DNA of 50,647 nucleotides. It comes from Parachlamydiales bacterium. Lineage in GTDB: Bacteria; Chlamydiota; Chlamydiia; Chlamydiales; Rhabdochlamydiaceae. Positions 7,746-15,733 of this stretch are shown here, piece after piece. Both the position numbers and the translations under genes were made by a program. The stretch is from the NCBI GenBank assembly GCA_020053915.1, contig JAGVMG010000044.1, forward strand, positions 1-50,647. The letters run 5' to 3'. How positions within the stretch are numbered: the first letter of the stretch is position 1; every line of letters begins with the position of its first letter. The notes under the pieces are model-generated. The model was given only the letters and a program-made list of their open reading frames with translations, was not told where the DNA came from and searched no databases.

Positions 7746-8252
7746 CTACTGATTTTCTTTCGAGCGTTTTTGACGGAAGTGGATCACGGATCCCATTTCA
7801 TCTGTTTCGATCGCCTCTTTTTGCTCTAAAAGGGCCTTCATCTCTTTATCCCATTCTTCACGATGCAGGCGCAATTTTTCGACGTCTTGTTGCTTTTTAA
7901 GGTAGTCGAGACGCGCTGCTTCGACTGCTACTTTAGCCTGCTCGACCTTCTTTTCCTGATCTTTCACTTTTTGGTCTTTCACCCTCAGCTTCTCATCGAC
8001 CACTTTGAGATATGCTTTCATTTGCTGGATCTTATCGGTCGTGGTTCCCGCATCGAGTTCCGCGCGCAGCTGGGTGAGTTTCGCAAAGCGGTGGTCTTTG
8101 ACCTGATCGCGCTCTTTTTCAACCTCTTTAAGTTTTTCTTCCTCTTTGATCAGCGCTAGCTTTTTCTCTTTTAAGGCTTTTTCCGCTTCGTCGAGTTTTT
8201 TCTGCTTGATGATGGCGAGTTGCTCGAGAGGATAACGGCCTTGATTTTGCAT
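7746..8252 (-). CDS. sctO: T3SS stalk protein SctO (CdsO)
   Basis: Predicted 168-aa coiled-coil protein, equivalent to CT670, which has the same length from memory. It begins MQNQGRYPLEQLAIIKQ, then runs as a long Lys/Glu/Gln-rich coil, and includes KVVDEKLRVKDQKVKDQEKK and a C-terminal LHREEWDKEMKALLEQKE. SctO (YscO/FliJ type) is the stalk between the ATPase ring and the export gate. A longer reading frame starts at 8318 within sctN, but the start at 8252, 4 bases after the sctN stop, gives the family N-terminus and is preferred. There is no strong Shine-Dalgarno, so coupling to sctN is likely. Confidence 0.88.
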   Translation of the reverse strand: MQNQGRYPLEQLAIIKQKKLDEAEKALKEKKLALIKEEEKLKEVEKERDQVKDHRFAKLTQLRAELDAGTTTDKIQQMKAYLKVVDEKLRVKDQKVKDQEKKVEQAKVAVEAARLDYLKKQQDVEKLRLHREEWDKEMKALLEQKEAIETDEMGSVIHFRQKRSKENQ

Positions 8253-8256
8253 AAAG

Positions 8257-9573
8257 TTACCGGAAGAGCGCGCGTAGCTGTTGCAAAGTCTCTTCAAAGC
8301 TTGATTTCTCATCGACAAGCTGTTTCAAGAAGCGGTTCACTTTATCGATGTATTTAATTGCAAAGTCGGCATCTTTGTCAGAGCCTGGCTTATATTCCCC
8401 AATTCGGATGAGAAGTTCGTTCTTTTTATAGTTTGCGAGCACTTTTCGGATTTGACCGATCAGCAGCAAATGCTCTTTGTCGACGATATGGGAGAGGATA
8501 CGGCTGATCGATCCCAAGACGTCGATGGCGGGGTAGTGATATTGGCGCGCTAGCTCGGAGGAGAGGATGATGTGTCCATCGAGAATCGAACGCACTTCAT
8601 CGGAAACCGGTTCATTGAGATCATCGCCTGCCACAAGAACGGTGTAAAATGCTGTAATCGAGCCGAACTCAGAATTCCCGGAGCGCTCGAGAAGGCGAGG
8701 CAGCGTTGCGAACACAGAAGGAGTGTAGCCGGCTCGTGCAGGAGGCTCACCTGCCGCAAGGCCGATCTCTCTTAATGCTCGGGCAAAGCGGGTCACTGAG
8801 TCCATCATCAAGATGACGGTTTTTCCTTGGTTACGGAAATACTCGGCAATCGCAGTTCCGACGTAGCCTGCATTTAAACGGAGTTGCGCTGCTTGATCGG
8901 AAGTGGAAACGATGATGACAGAACGGGCCATTCCCTCTTCGCCTAAATCGTTCTCTAAGAACTCGCGGACCTCTCTACCCCTTTCCCCAATCAACGAAAT
9001 GACGTTGACATCTGCTTTTGCATTGCGTGCGATCATCCCCAAAAGGGTTGACTTACCACCGCCTGCTGCTGCAAAAATGCCGACGCGCTGTCCTTTTCCA
9101 CAGGTGAGAACGCCATCGATACAGCGGACCCCTACTGAAATAGGTTCCGTGATGAGTTTGCGCTTTAATGGGTCTGGAGGAGTGTTGATGACAGGGAAGC
9201 TCTCTTCGAGAATAAGCGGACCCTTCGTCTCTGTATCCAAGGGCTGGCCTAAACCGTTTAAGACTCTGCCCAAAAGTCCAGGACCGACTTTGATATGCAA
9301 AGGCACACGTAAAGGGATTACTTCGGAAGAGGGGCCAATGCCATGCATCTCGCCTAAAGGAGAGAGATAGACCTCATCGCGCGTAAATCCTACCACCTCG
9401 GACATGAGGGGCTCGCCGTCGCGTTTGATCATGCACACTTCCCCCATTTTGACCTGAGGGACCACGGCTTTAATGAGCATCCCGACGACTTCGGTGATGC
9501 GTCCATGCACGGTGGTCAGCTCGATGTCATCGAGGTGGGAGATCAGATTGTCAAAATCGGGAGGAAGTTCCAT
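8257..9573 (-). CDS. sctN: T3SS ATPase SctN (CdsN)
   Basis: Secretion ATPase of 438 aa, equivalent to CT669. The P-loop [12 protein letters not shown] is at residues 165-176. [14 protein letters not shown] and [20 protein letters not shown] are the conserved FliI/YscN motifs. The C-terminal [19 protein letters not shown] is typical of the F1-like catalytic subunits of T3SS. It forms a hexamer at the cytoplasmic face that strips chaperones and unfolds substrates. Length is normal for the family. A 24-codon reading frame ends 3 bases before its start. Confidence 0.95.
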   Translation of the reverse strand: MELPPDFDNLISHLDDIELTTVHGRITEVVGMLIKAVVPQVKMGEVCMIKRDGEPLMSEVVGFTRDEVYLSPLGEMHGIGPSSEVIPLRVPLHIKVGPGLLGRVLNGLGQPLDTETKGPLILEESFPVINTPPDPLKRKLITEPISVGVRCIDGVLTCGKGQRVGIFAAAGGGKSTLLGMIARNAKADVNVISLIGERGREVREFLENDLGEEGMARSVIIVSTSDQAAQLRLNAGYVGTAIAEYFRNQGKTVILMMDSVTRFARALREIGLAAGEPPARAGYTPSVFATLPRLLERSGNSEFGSITAFYTVLVAGDDLNEPVSDEVRSILDGHIILSSELARQYHYPAIDVLGSISRILSHIVDKEHLLLIGQIRKVLANYKKNELLIRIGEYKPGSDKDADFAIKYIDKVNRFLKQLVDEKSSFEETLQQLRALFR

Positions 9574-9576
9574 ACC

Positions 9577-9651
9577 TTATCTCGGTTTAGAGGGAGAGTT
9601 AGGGGGTGTTGCAGAGCCTCCAATGAGGGCTAAATAAAGTGCTAAATCCAT
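9577..9651 (-). CDS. Possible 24-aa leader peptide before sctN
   Basis: Small reading frame beginning ATG at 9651, ending TAA at 9579-9577, 3 bases before the sctN ATG at 9573. The predicted peptide is MDLALYLALIGG followed by a Pro/Ser-rich tail. An AAAGGAG lies 12 bases before its ATG, a little far but strong. The sctN start itself has only AAGG next to its ATG, so it may depend on translation of this frame. It could also be chance; no homologue is known to me. Confidence 0.3.
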   Translation of the reverse strand: MDLALYLALIGGSATPPNSPSKPR

Positions 9652-9672
9652 CTTCGTTTTAAACTCCTTTAA

Positions 9673-10332
9673 TTAGAGTTGAACTTGCATTAATTGCTTA
9701 AAGTCTTGGACCGCATTCGAAAGAAGCACAGAGCTGAAGTCGAGCTCTTGTTGTGCTTTATTCATTTTCACCTGGATCAACAGGAAGTCTCCAGGGCGGA
9801 GGTTTTCCCCTTTATTTTTTAAGTCTTGCAACTGGTTTTTTGCCGATTCGAGCTGCGCTTGTCCATCGGAGAGATATCCAATAAATTTACCGAGCGGGCC
9901 GCTGAATTGCGTGGAGTCTGGCGCGGCGGGGACATTTGCACCCATTTTGGCATTGGCAGTGCGTAAGCTCGCATTCGCTTCGGTGAGCTTATTTTTGAGT
10001 AAGTATTTCTGAGAAGGTTTGAGTTTCAGCTTCGGAGTGTTGATCTGCTGAGACAAGTCTCCCATTGTGCTTTGTGCATTGTTAACTTGCGCCACTAACG
10101 TGTCGAGCGTGGGCGCTTGCGCAAGCGGAGGTTGTCCATGGGCGAGGTCAAATGGAGAAACCATGGCTGTCTTGCCCGATTGCTGCATAGGAGAGGCATT
10201 TTCTCCTTGCATGAACGATGCAAACGATTGCGTAGGAAGTCCTGCTTCTTTTTGTTCTGTACCTACAGGGCCAGTGGGGACAATGCGGTCTGTGGAGGAA
10301 ATATCTCCGGGAAGAGGGGATTGATTTGCCAT
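9673..10332 (-). CDS. sctI: T3SS inner rod-like protein (CdsI, CT668 position)
   Basis: Predicted 219-aa protein at the position of CT668. The first ~85 residues are Pro/Gln/Ser-rich. The C-terminal 50 residues, LRPGDFLLIQVKMNKAQQEL to DFKQLMQVQL, look like the C-terminus of inner-rod SctI proteins. In those an amphipathic helix polymerises under the needle; the GDFLLIQVKMNKAQ...VLLSNAVQDFKQLM pattern fits. The long N-terminus is unlike the ~100-aa inner rods of enterobacteria. The gene is separated from sctG by 249 bases that carry a nested inverted repeat, so it may have its own promoter. Confidence 0.7.
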   Translation of the reverse strand: MANQSPLPGDISSTDRIVPTGPVGTEQKEAGLPTQSFASFMQGENASPMQQSGKTAMVSPFDLAHGQPPLAQAPTLDTLVAQVNNAQSTMGDLSQQINTPKLKLKPSQKYLLKNKLTEANASLRTANAKMGANVPAAPDSTQFSGPLGKFIGYLSDGQAQLESAKNQLQDLKNKGENLRPGDFLLIQVKMNKAQQELDFSSVLLSNAVQDFKQLMQVQL

Positions 10333-10502
10333 GCGTGTACTCTCTTATCTCAATGTAATTCTGAATGTGCAACCTTATTGAAAGCGACAATAACCGGCAC
10401 CATGCTCAAGAGATAACAGAAGGGGAATTATTCTGCTAGGCTAAAACTATTGCTTATTGTTTTGGAAGAATGCATATTAATACGCGTAAATACAGAGCGT
10501 TT

Positions 10503-10570
10503 CACCACAGAGACAAGAAACCACAGAGAGAAGATCTTATTTCTTCTCTGTGGTTGCGGGGCTCTGTGGT
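10503..10570. repeat. Nested inverted repeat in the T3SS operon
   Basis: Inner arms AACCACAGAGA (10519-10529) and TCTCTGTGGTT (10545-10555) lie inside outer arms ACCACAGAG (10504-10512) and CTCTGTGGT (10562-10570). The same 9-mer ACCACAGAG is thus present four times in alternating orientation. It sits in the 249-base gap between sctG and sctI. The rest of the gap (10333-10502) is AT-rich with no gene seen. It may attenuate transcription or mark an inserted repeat. Confidence 0.6.
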
Positions 10571-10581
10571 AAAATTGCGGC

Positions 10582-11022
10582 TTACTTCTTCTTAGAAGCA
10601 GCTTCGCCTTGAGATGGGGTAGGAGATTTCTTCACGAACTTTTCGACAAATTCAAGAGCTGTTACAGCCAAGTTTTTGATCATTGGATCATGAGCAGATT
10701 TTGCAGATTCTTCTAAGACTTTTTCCCCTTTTGCGGTCTCAGTAGGATTTAGGGATAAGCTTAAGCCTAAAAAGGTTTTTGCCATCTCGTTGTTGGGCTC
10801 TTTAGCGAGGAGGTCTTCGAAAATTTTTGCGGCTTGTTTGAGCTCAAGCTTGCAAAGATGGATGTAGCCCATGCCGATCTTTGGAAGCAGATTCGTCGGG
10901 TCGAGAAGTTCTGCTGCTTTGAAAAGTTTAACCGCAGAATCTTCATCTGCTTGGTTGACCGCGATAAATCCTGCTTCCACCAGGAGGATGTAGTCTTCTT
11001 TGTATTTCTGAAGTTGTCCCAT
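10582..11022 (-). CDS. sctG: T3SS needle chaperone SctG (CdsG)
   Basis: Predicted 146-aa all-helical TPR-like protein, equivalent to CT667. TPR-type turns are seen at AGFIAVNQADEDSAVKLFKA, LDPTNLLPKIGMGYIHL and KEPNNEMAKTFLGLSL. In Yersinia, YscE and YscG hold the needle subunit YscF in the cytoplasm; in Chlamydia CdsE and CdsG have been reported to bind CdsF. The gene directly follows the needle gene (53 bases). A short Lys-rich tail (KSPTPSQGEAASKKK) ends the chain. Confidence 0.85.
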   Translation of the reverse strand: MGQLQKYKEDYILLVEAGFIAVNQADEDSAVKLFKAAELLDPTNLLPKIGMGYIHLCKLELKQAAKIFEDLLAKEPNNEMAKTFLGLSLSLNPTETAKGEKVLEESAKSAHDPMIKNLAVTALEFVEKFVKKSPTPSQGEAASKKK

Positions 11023-11075
11023 GTTCTACCCTTTGTCTTAAGATGTTTTTCCTGGTTTCTACGAACTGCCAGGGA

Positions 11076-11324
11076 TTACGAAGCTTTCTGGTTTCGCACC
11101 ATGTTGTTAATGACAGATTGCACCTGGTTGATCAGGTTTGAGATCGATTCCCCGACCTGTGTCACTTGGCTCATTGTAAATTGTAACAGCAAAAATTTTC
11201 CGGGAGTCGCAGCGGACATGTTACTTGCCACAGCGCGGATTTGAGAGACCACGTGGCTCTGCAGTTTCATGTAAGCGCTGATCATCGTTTTAAATGAGAT
11301 CGTTGCCCATTGGCTTTCTGCCAT
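11076..11324 (-). CDS. sctF: T3SS needle subunit SctF (CdsF)
   Basis: Predicted 82-aa protein, the usual needle-subunit length, equivalent to CT666. It is two amphipathic helices with a turn near NMSAATPGKF and the C-terminal NLINQVQSVINNMVRNQKAS. There is no signal peptide, as expected of a T3SS substrate. It polymerises into the hollow needle. It lies between the two genes for its predicted co-chaperones, sctE and sctG. No Cys is present, whereas C. trachomatis CdsF is Cys-containing as I recall. Confidence 0.88.
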   Translation of the reverse strand: MAESQWATISFKTMISAYMKLQSHVVSQIRAVASNMSAATPGKFLLLQFTMSQVTQVGESISNLINQVQSVINNMVRNQKAS

Positions 11325-11396
11325 ATATTTTCTCCTTTGTAATTTCAGTACCGGATGCTCAGGGTTATCGAAAGAGTCCGAAGTACGCGTGTTTCT

Positions 11397-11633
11397 TTAT
11401 TTTTTCTTAGCGAGGCGTGTTAAAACCTTTTGAAGCGCTGCATATCCATGTAAAAGGACTCCAAGCTGATCAAATTCCGAAGAATTGGCGCCTTGTCGCA
11501 ATAGACCTTTTACGGCAGTGATTTTGTCTTCGACATTTTTTTGGGTTTCTTTTAACTTTGTCGGAGTTTCTTTGAGCTGTTTTTCTAGATCGAATTCAAA
11601 GAGCTCTCTCCCTTTCTTTTCTAAACCGAACAT
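11397..11633 (-). CDS. sctE: T3SS needle co-chaperone SctE (CdsE)
   Basis: Predicted 78-aa helical protein, equivalent to CT665. Key stretches are LEKQLKETPTKLKETQKNVE and GVLLHGYAALQKVLTRLAKKK. It lies just before the needle gene. YscE-type chaperones are this short and two-helical, and together with the TPR partner (sctG here) they stop the needle subunit from polymerising too early. Assignment rests on size, position and fold pattern. Confidence 0.8.
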   Translation of the reverse strand: MFGLEKKGRELFEFDLEKQLKETPTKLKETQKNVEDKITAVKGLLRQGANSSEFDQLGVLLHGYAALQKVLTRLAKKK

Positions 11634-11674
11634 ACTGATCTCTCCTCATGAGTATTTAAGCTTCGCTGACCGCA

Positions 11675-13423
11675 TTATTGCAGATTGTAGCCAATTCTAA
11701 ATTTTAATCCATCTTTTTCAAGAAGAACCATATTTGGCAATATATTTGTGATCATCATCCCGTCCATATTGTCGCCGACGCTGAAGATTTTTCCATTGAT
11801 GACGACGAACATATCGACGTTATCTTTCTTCGAATATCCTGAAACTTTATATTGTTGCGAAATGTCAATTCTTGAGGTGTCAGCTGTCGTATACACGACA
11901 TAATTTTTCACGATGCGAATGCCGGGGAGTGCTTTAAACATCTCAACGGTTCCTGTATAACTTGCGACTTGTGTTTGATCCACGCGGCCTGCTAAGACAA
12001 GATCCCCATTGTTCAGCTGGTAGGTCACGCCGCTAAATCCTTTTTCGACAAGAACGCTTTGAATCTGTATTGATAAGTTGTTTTCAATCACAACCTGATT
12101 CTCGAGTCTGTCGAGATAGGGAAAGTTCATGTTGACATAGTCGACAAGAGACTGTCCTTCTTCGCTTGTTTGCAGATAGCCTTTCATGACAAAGCGTCCT
12201 GGAGCGTGAGCGTGAAAGGAAACCCCTTGCCAATCGGGATTGGTCATGAGAAGCGCATTCATATTTTGCCAGACATATTCGTCGATCACGACGTTGTCAT
12301 CCACGCTTTGCACAAAAGGAAGGTTAGTGACCTTGTAAAGAAGCTCTTGTTTGTCAACGCCGGTTAAAACGTGACCCACTAAGAACAACTTGCCGTTGGC
12401 AGGATTAAAAGAAAATTGGATGTCTTCGAAACTTTTCAGAGTTTCTTGAACCTCTGCCGATTCATTTTTGAACGGCACGGTAATGGTCTGAGTTTTAAAT
12501 AACGCCATCATCGACGCAATGGCAACGATGAGAAGAACGGCGAAAATGCCAGCGCCTATGAGATGGCGGGTTGGAATGATCATTTCACGCCAATCTTTTT
12601 TGAGCGCAAGGGCCTCTGATAAAGGAGCCTCTTCAGCCGCTTCTTCTTCAGAAACCTCTTCTTCATAACCCGCAGGCATGGAATGAGGAGAAACGATGGT
12701 TTCTTGAGCCTGATCGCGATCGATCATCAAAAAGGCCGTTGTGCCAAGAGAGATGAGATCCTGAGTGGAGAGCTCTTTGCGATCGGTCAAGAGATGGCCG
12801 TTTAAGAGCACACCATTGCGACTGCCCATATCTTCGATATAAATGTGGTTGTTTTCGTCGACGACAAGGCGCGCGTGCTGTCTTGAAACGCTTAAATCCT
12901 GAAAGACGATGTCGCAGACGTGAGGATCTTTTCCTAAAATGTAGGTGGACGTAGGCGTCATCCCAAACTCAGCGCCGGCATTGGGGCCGGAGATCACTTT
13001 AAGCAGCCACTTTCCCTCGCCGGAGTGCTCGATGTTGACAGAAGAGAGCTCGTCGGTTTCTTCTAAGAAGTGGGAAACAGGCTCTTCCGGAACAATCTCT
13101 TCTTCGGAACCAGGTGGGATCGGTTCTCTTTCTGTAAACCGAAAGAATGTGCTTCCGATCTGGAGGATGTCCCCTTCGCGCAGCAGCACCGATTCGGTGA
13201 TGACTTTTCCATTTTGCGTCGCGGGATTGACAGAGCTTAGGTTCTCTAAGACATAGCCTTCCGATGTTAAACGGCAAATCACGTGTTTGCGAGAGACCAT
13301 GGGGTCGTTTAAAACGATCGTCACCTCATCGGGATCGCGTCCTAAAGCCCACTCTTCTCCCTCTTCAAAGCTCACAACCGTCCCAGCGATCGGACCTTCT
13401 TCCGCAATTAAATATCCAGCCAT
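11675..13423 (-). CDS. sctD: T3SS inner-membrane ring protein SctD (CdsD)
   Basis: Predicted 582-aa protein, equivalent to CT664. A first FHA domain is at about 22-95 (GRDPDEVTIVLNDPMVSRKH) and a second at about 165-235 (LGKDPHVCDIVFQDLSVSRQ, GSRNGVLLNG). One transmembrane helix is at about 290-312 (LIGAGIFAVLLIVAIASMMA). The periplasmic part has repeated ring-building domains (GKLFLVGHVLTGVDKQEL, GRFVMKGYLQTSEEGQSL, GDLVLAGRVDQTQVA). Chlamydial CdsD is special among SctD proteins in having FHA repeats, and phosphorylation-dependent binding has been proposed; the kinase gene in the same operon fits that. It is shorter than my memory of the C. trachomatis protein (over 800 aa). Confidence 0.92.
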   Translation of the reverse strand: MAGYLIAEEGPIAGTVVSFEEGEEWALGRDPDEVTIVLNDPMVSRKHVICRLTSEGYVLENLSSVNPATQNGKVITESVLLREGDILQIGSTFFRFTEREPIPPGSEEEIVPEEPVSHFLEETDELSSVNIEHSGEGKWLLKVISGPNAGAEFGMTPTSTYILGKDPHVCDIVFQDLSVSRQHARLVVDENNHIYIEDMGSRNGVLLNGHLLTDRKELSTQDLISLGTTAFLMIDRDQAQETIVSPHSMPAGYEEEVSEEEAAEEAPLSEALALKKDWREMIIPTRHLIGAGIFAVLLIVAIASMMALFKTQTITVPFKNESAEVQETLKSFEDIQFSFNPANGKLFLVGHVLTGVDKQELLYKVTNLPFVQSVDDNVVIDEYVWQNMNALLMTNPDWQGVSFHAHAPGRFVMKGYLQTSEEGQSLVDYVNMNFPYLDRLENQVVIENNLSIQIQSVLVEKGFSGVTYQLNNGDLVLAGRVDQTQVASYTGTVEMFKALPGIRIVKNYVVYTTADTSRIDISQQYKVSGYSKKDNVDMFVVINGKIFSVGDNMDGMMITNILPNMVLLEKDGLKFRIGYNLQ

Positions 13424-13435
13424 TCCCGTCGTCCT

Positions 13436-13897
13436 TTAAGTGAGGATGCTATCTTCTGAAGCTTTTTGATGACGAAGCAGTTCTTGTTTCCAATATTCCG
13501 CATAATTTACGAAATCTTCAAGTGCTTCTTTAAATGTTTTATAGTTCATGTCATACGGTAAAACTAAAGAGAGTGTCAAGAATTTCTCTTCTTCATCTAA
13601 AGCAATTGTTCCGCCGCCCGTGCCTTGTCCCAAGAAGTTTGCCTTCATTAAATAGATGAACAGCTCTTCTTTTTTGGCATCGGGAATCGTCCCTAAAACC
13701 GTATAAAATGACAATCCGGGATCCAGTTCTTTGATCTCTACTTTTAGCGCATCATTGAGGGACACAGTGTATACATCGCCCTCTCCCTTCATAGGAGTGG
13801 CGCTCAATTCTAAGTCTTCAAAGAGACGCTTCAAGTGTTGCTCTAGCACCCGTTTCCTCTGAAATATGTTTCTCCATTCTCCCAAAGGTTTAAACAT
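13436..13897 (-). CDS. scc4: T3SS chaperone Scc4-like (CT663 position)
   Basis: Predicted 153-aa acidic protein of the CesT/SycE class-I chaperone type, first gene of the T3SS operon, 12 bases before sctD. Features of the class are the N-terminal helix, the central strands (VYTVSLNDALKVEIKELD, GLSFYTVLGTI), the QGTGGGTIALDEEEKFLTLS hairpin and a C-terminal helix. In C. trachomatis the gene at this place, CT663, is Scc4. It helps export of the plug protein CopN and has been reported to bind RNA polymerase and sigma66. Whether this copy has that second role cannot be judged here. Confidence 0.75.
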   Translation of the reverse strand: MFKPLGEWRNIFQRKRVLEQHLKRLFEDLELSATPMKGEGDVYTVSLNDALKVEIKELDPGLSFYTVLGTIPDAKKEELFIYLMKANFLGQGTGGGTIALDEEEKFLTLSLVLPYDMNYKTFKEALEDFVNYAEYWKQELLRHQKASEDSILT

Positions 13898-13998
13898 TTT
13901 TATTGTTTAAAGCAAATCAAAAAAGCTTCCAACTCGAAAAAAAGACCGTAAGTTGTTTGTAATTAGGGCCATAAAATTTTATCTGCCGATGATTAAGT

Positions 13999-14068
13999 TA
14001 TAATTTTAATTACGATCTTTGTTATTAAAATTAAATTAAATTCACAAAAACTAAATTATTGTTATAAT
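13999..14068 (+). promoter_or_regulatory. AT-rich divergent promoter region of the T3SS loci
   Basis: The 169-base gap between the leftward T3SS operon and the rightward island (13898-14066) is strongly AT-rich. TATAAT occurs at 13999-14004 and 14063-14068. The second would place a transcript start near 14075, ahead of the preferred ATG at 14100. No clear TTGACA-like -35 is visible for either, so the call is tentative. Both transcription units must start in or near this gap. Confidence 0.35.
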
Positions 14069-14099
14069 GAAATTAAATAAACTGCTTGGGGAGGCTCCG

Positions 14100-14567
14100 A
14101 TGCTGCGCGATGAGTTCAATCGATTAATGAGCCTATTTGCCCTAAGTTCAGAGGGAAAAACAATTAACTTAGATGAGCTCTTTAAAGAATCAGTCTCTTT
14201 CTTTGAGCATCTCAATTACCAGCTCAAGAACGGAACGTATGATGAGAAGCACGAAGCGCTCAATATGATGAGCGAACTTTATACGGAAATGACTGCGCAG
14301 ACCCAACGCATATGTCAGAAAACAGGGATGTCTGAAGAACAGCTAGCTACCTTCGCCGAGAATCCGAACAATTTTACCCCCGAACAATGGCGCTCCGTCC
14401 AAGAAACTAAGGAAAAGATGGCAGCAGCGGGGCAGGACCTCGCCAAGAACGCCAAGCCGATGCTCAATGCTCCCAAAGAGAGTCCCTCTCGTCCTGCTTC
14501 GAGCCCTTCTTCGAAGCCTCCCACAACCCGAAAAAAGTCAAAAAAATCGGACTGGCTCAGGTCTTAA
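14100..14567 (+). CDS. Small helical protein with basic tail, unknown
   Basis: Predicted 155-aa protein. The start at 14100 is chosen because GGGGAGG lies 5 bases before it; the in-frame ATG at 14067 lacks a binding site and overlaps a TATAAT. The first ~110 residues are helical and acidic (LRDEFNRLMSLFALSSEGKT, NPNNFTPEQWRSVQETKEKM). The tail from ~120 is Pro/Ser-rich, then basic (TTRKKSKKSDWLRS). I do not recognise the family. It is the first gene of a likely T3SS substrate island, and in C. trachomatis a small unknown gene (CT577) precedes copB, so it may be a chaperone or regulator of the translocators. That is inference. Confidence 0.6.
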   Translation: MLRDEFNRLMSLFALSSEGKTINLDELFKESVSFFEHLNYQLKNGTYDEKHEALNMMSELYTEMTAQTQRICQKTGMSEEQLATFAENPNNFTPEQWRSVQETKEKMAAAGQDLAKNAKPMLNAPKESPSRPASSPSSKPPTTRKKSKKSDWLRS

Positions 14568-14823
14568 GTATTTAAAGTGTTAATATTTAGTTGTTTAGGT
14601 TAATTCTTAGGGGTTTCTGCCCCATTTTTCATTCCTCCAAAAAAGTTGCGCACTTGTGTTAGCGCCTTAAGTCTTTAGCTATTAAGCTAATTAAGATGGT
14701 AATTTTAGATGTATCTCGAGTTGCAAATTACAATCATTGACTATTAAATCTATTTGTTATAAACTTAGATTAGGAAGAATATTTATTTAAGTTTTAATAT
14801 AAAAAACAAAGGTAGGCAAGATA
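14568..14823. other. Intergenic region with weak terminator
   Basis: AT-rich gap of 256 bases. GGGGTTTCTGCCCC followed by ATTTTT near 14609-14630 is a short, weak terminator-like hairpin for the upstream gene. The second half carries the promoter of the next gene. No further coding signal is seen. Confidence 0.5.
14737..14765 (+). promoter_or_regulatory. Sigma70-type promoter of the unknown secreted pair
   Basis: TTGACT at 14737-14742 (5 of 6 to TTGACA) is followed by TAAACT at 14760-14765 with a 17-base spacer, or TATAAA at 14758-14763 with 15. The ATG of the next gene is at 14824, giving a leader of about 50 bases. This is one of the best promoter matches in the window. Confidence 0.5.
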
Positions 14824-15699
14824 ATGGGTACACCCGTTGATCCAGCTCAATTACAGTCCAACTTTACGGATGCTAACAGTAGTTTGACTGCTGCTAACAC
14901 CCAGTTAACTTACGATCAAGATAAGTTATATGGGGATCCGACCACAGGCACGACGGGCGACTTGTACAACATGGAGCATTCGACAGGGCAAGCTCAATTA
15001 GCGGCGATCTTCGCTGTGTGTGCGGATTTGATGGCCATCACCGGCGATAAGCTAAAGGTAGCTTCTGGTCAGTTAAACGTGATGTCTTCATTGAGCGCTC
15101 AGGTAGCGGCAATTCAGCAGCAGAACGCGGCTTGCTTAAACGACGTTCAGGGAGGAAATAGTGCAAACCTGCCTGCCGATTCAACGGCAATGGTGCAGTT
15201 ATTGCAAAACTTCCAAGGCGACTTAACCTCTTGTGCTCCTTGGATGGATGCGCCAAACTCACCTTATGCATCCGTTTATACAGACTTGACGACCACAACG
15301 AATAACCTCGTGTTCCAGCTTTCAAATGGCTACACGACTTCTGCAACTGCGACTTACCAACCTGGGGATGTAGGTTATGTTGCACCTACGTCAACTAATC
15401 CGGGTAACGGAGGCCAGAACATTTTAGCGGATAATATCCAAACCGAGTACAGCTACTACCAAAGTTACGATTATATGGGAAGCTCGACACCTACATATAC
15501 ACCGAGTACGCAAGAGAACAACACACTACAGCTCATCGGAACACTTGTAACGACAACCTCAGCCCTCAGTAAGCAGGGAACCATTACAATGAACGCGGAA
15601 ACTCAGGCATATACGACATTTATTCAGTCTAATGAGTTCGACTTGAAAAAAGTGATGTCTCTCCAAGACTATCAAGTCTCTAAACAGACTGCTAATTAA
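14824..15699 (+). CDS. Unknown Thr/Asn-rich protein, likely T3SS-exported
   Basis: Predicted 291-aa protein without a Sec signal peptide or membrane helix. It is rich in Thr, Ser, Asn, Gln and Ala, has only a few charged residues, and has a Tyr/Thr/Pro-rich part at about 160-235 (TYQPGDVGYVAPTSTNPGNG). The flanks are helical (QLAAIFAVCADLMAITGDKL, SSLSAQVAAIQQQNAACLND; ALSKQGTITMNAETQAYTTF). No family is recognised. It is followed after 34 bases by a second protein of similar composition, then a terminator, then the translocator genes. Composition, start and context suggest an extracellular part of the T3SS such as a tip or filament component; this is inference. The start has AAAGG and AGG upstream. 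Confidence 0.7.
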   Translation: MGTPVDPAQLQSNFTDANSSLTAANTQLTYDQDKLYGDPTTGTTGDLYNMEHSTGQAQLAAIFAVCADLMAITGDKLKVASGQLNVMSSLSAQVAAIQQQNAACLNDVQGGNSANLPADSTAMVQLLQNFQGDLTSCAPWMDAPNSPYASVYTDLTTTTNNLVFQLSNGYTTSATATYQPGDVGYVAPTSTNPGNGGQNILADNIQTEYSYYQSYDYMGSSTPTYTPSTQENNTLQLIGTLVTTTSALSKQGTITMNAETQAYTTFIQSNEFDLKKVMSLQDYQVSKQTAN

Positions 15700-15733
15700 T
15701 AGATTAATATAAATTATAAAAATAGGTTAAATT

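Noticed and set aside
8253-8318. Longer sctO start at 8318 inside sctN
   Set aside because: The first 22 residues do not resemble the family start, while the ATG at 8252 gives the expected length and N-terminus.
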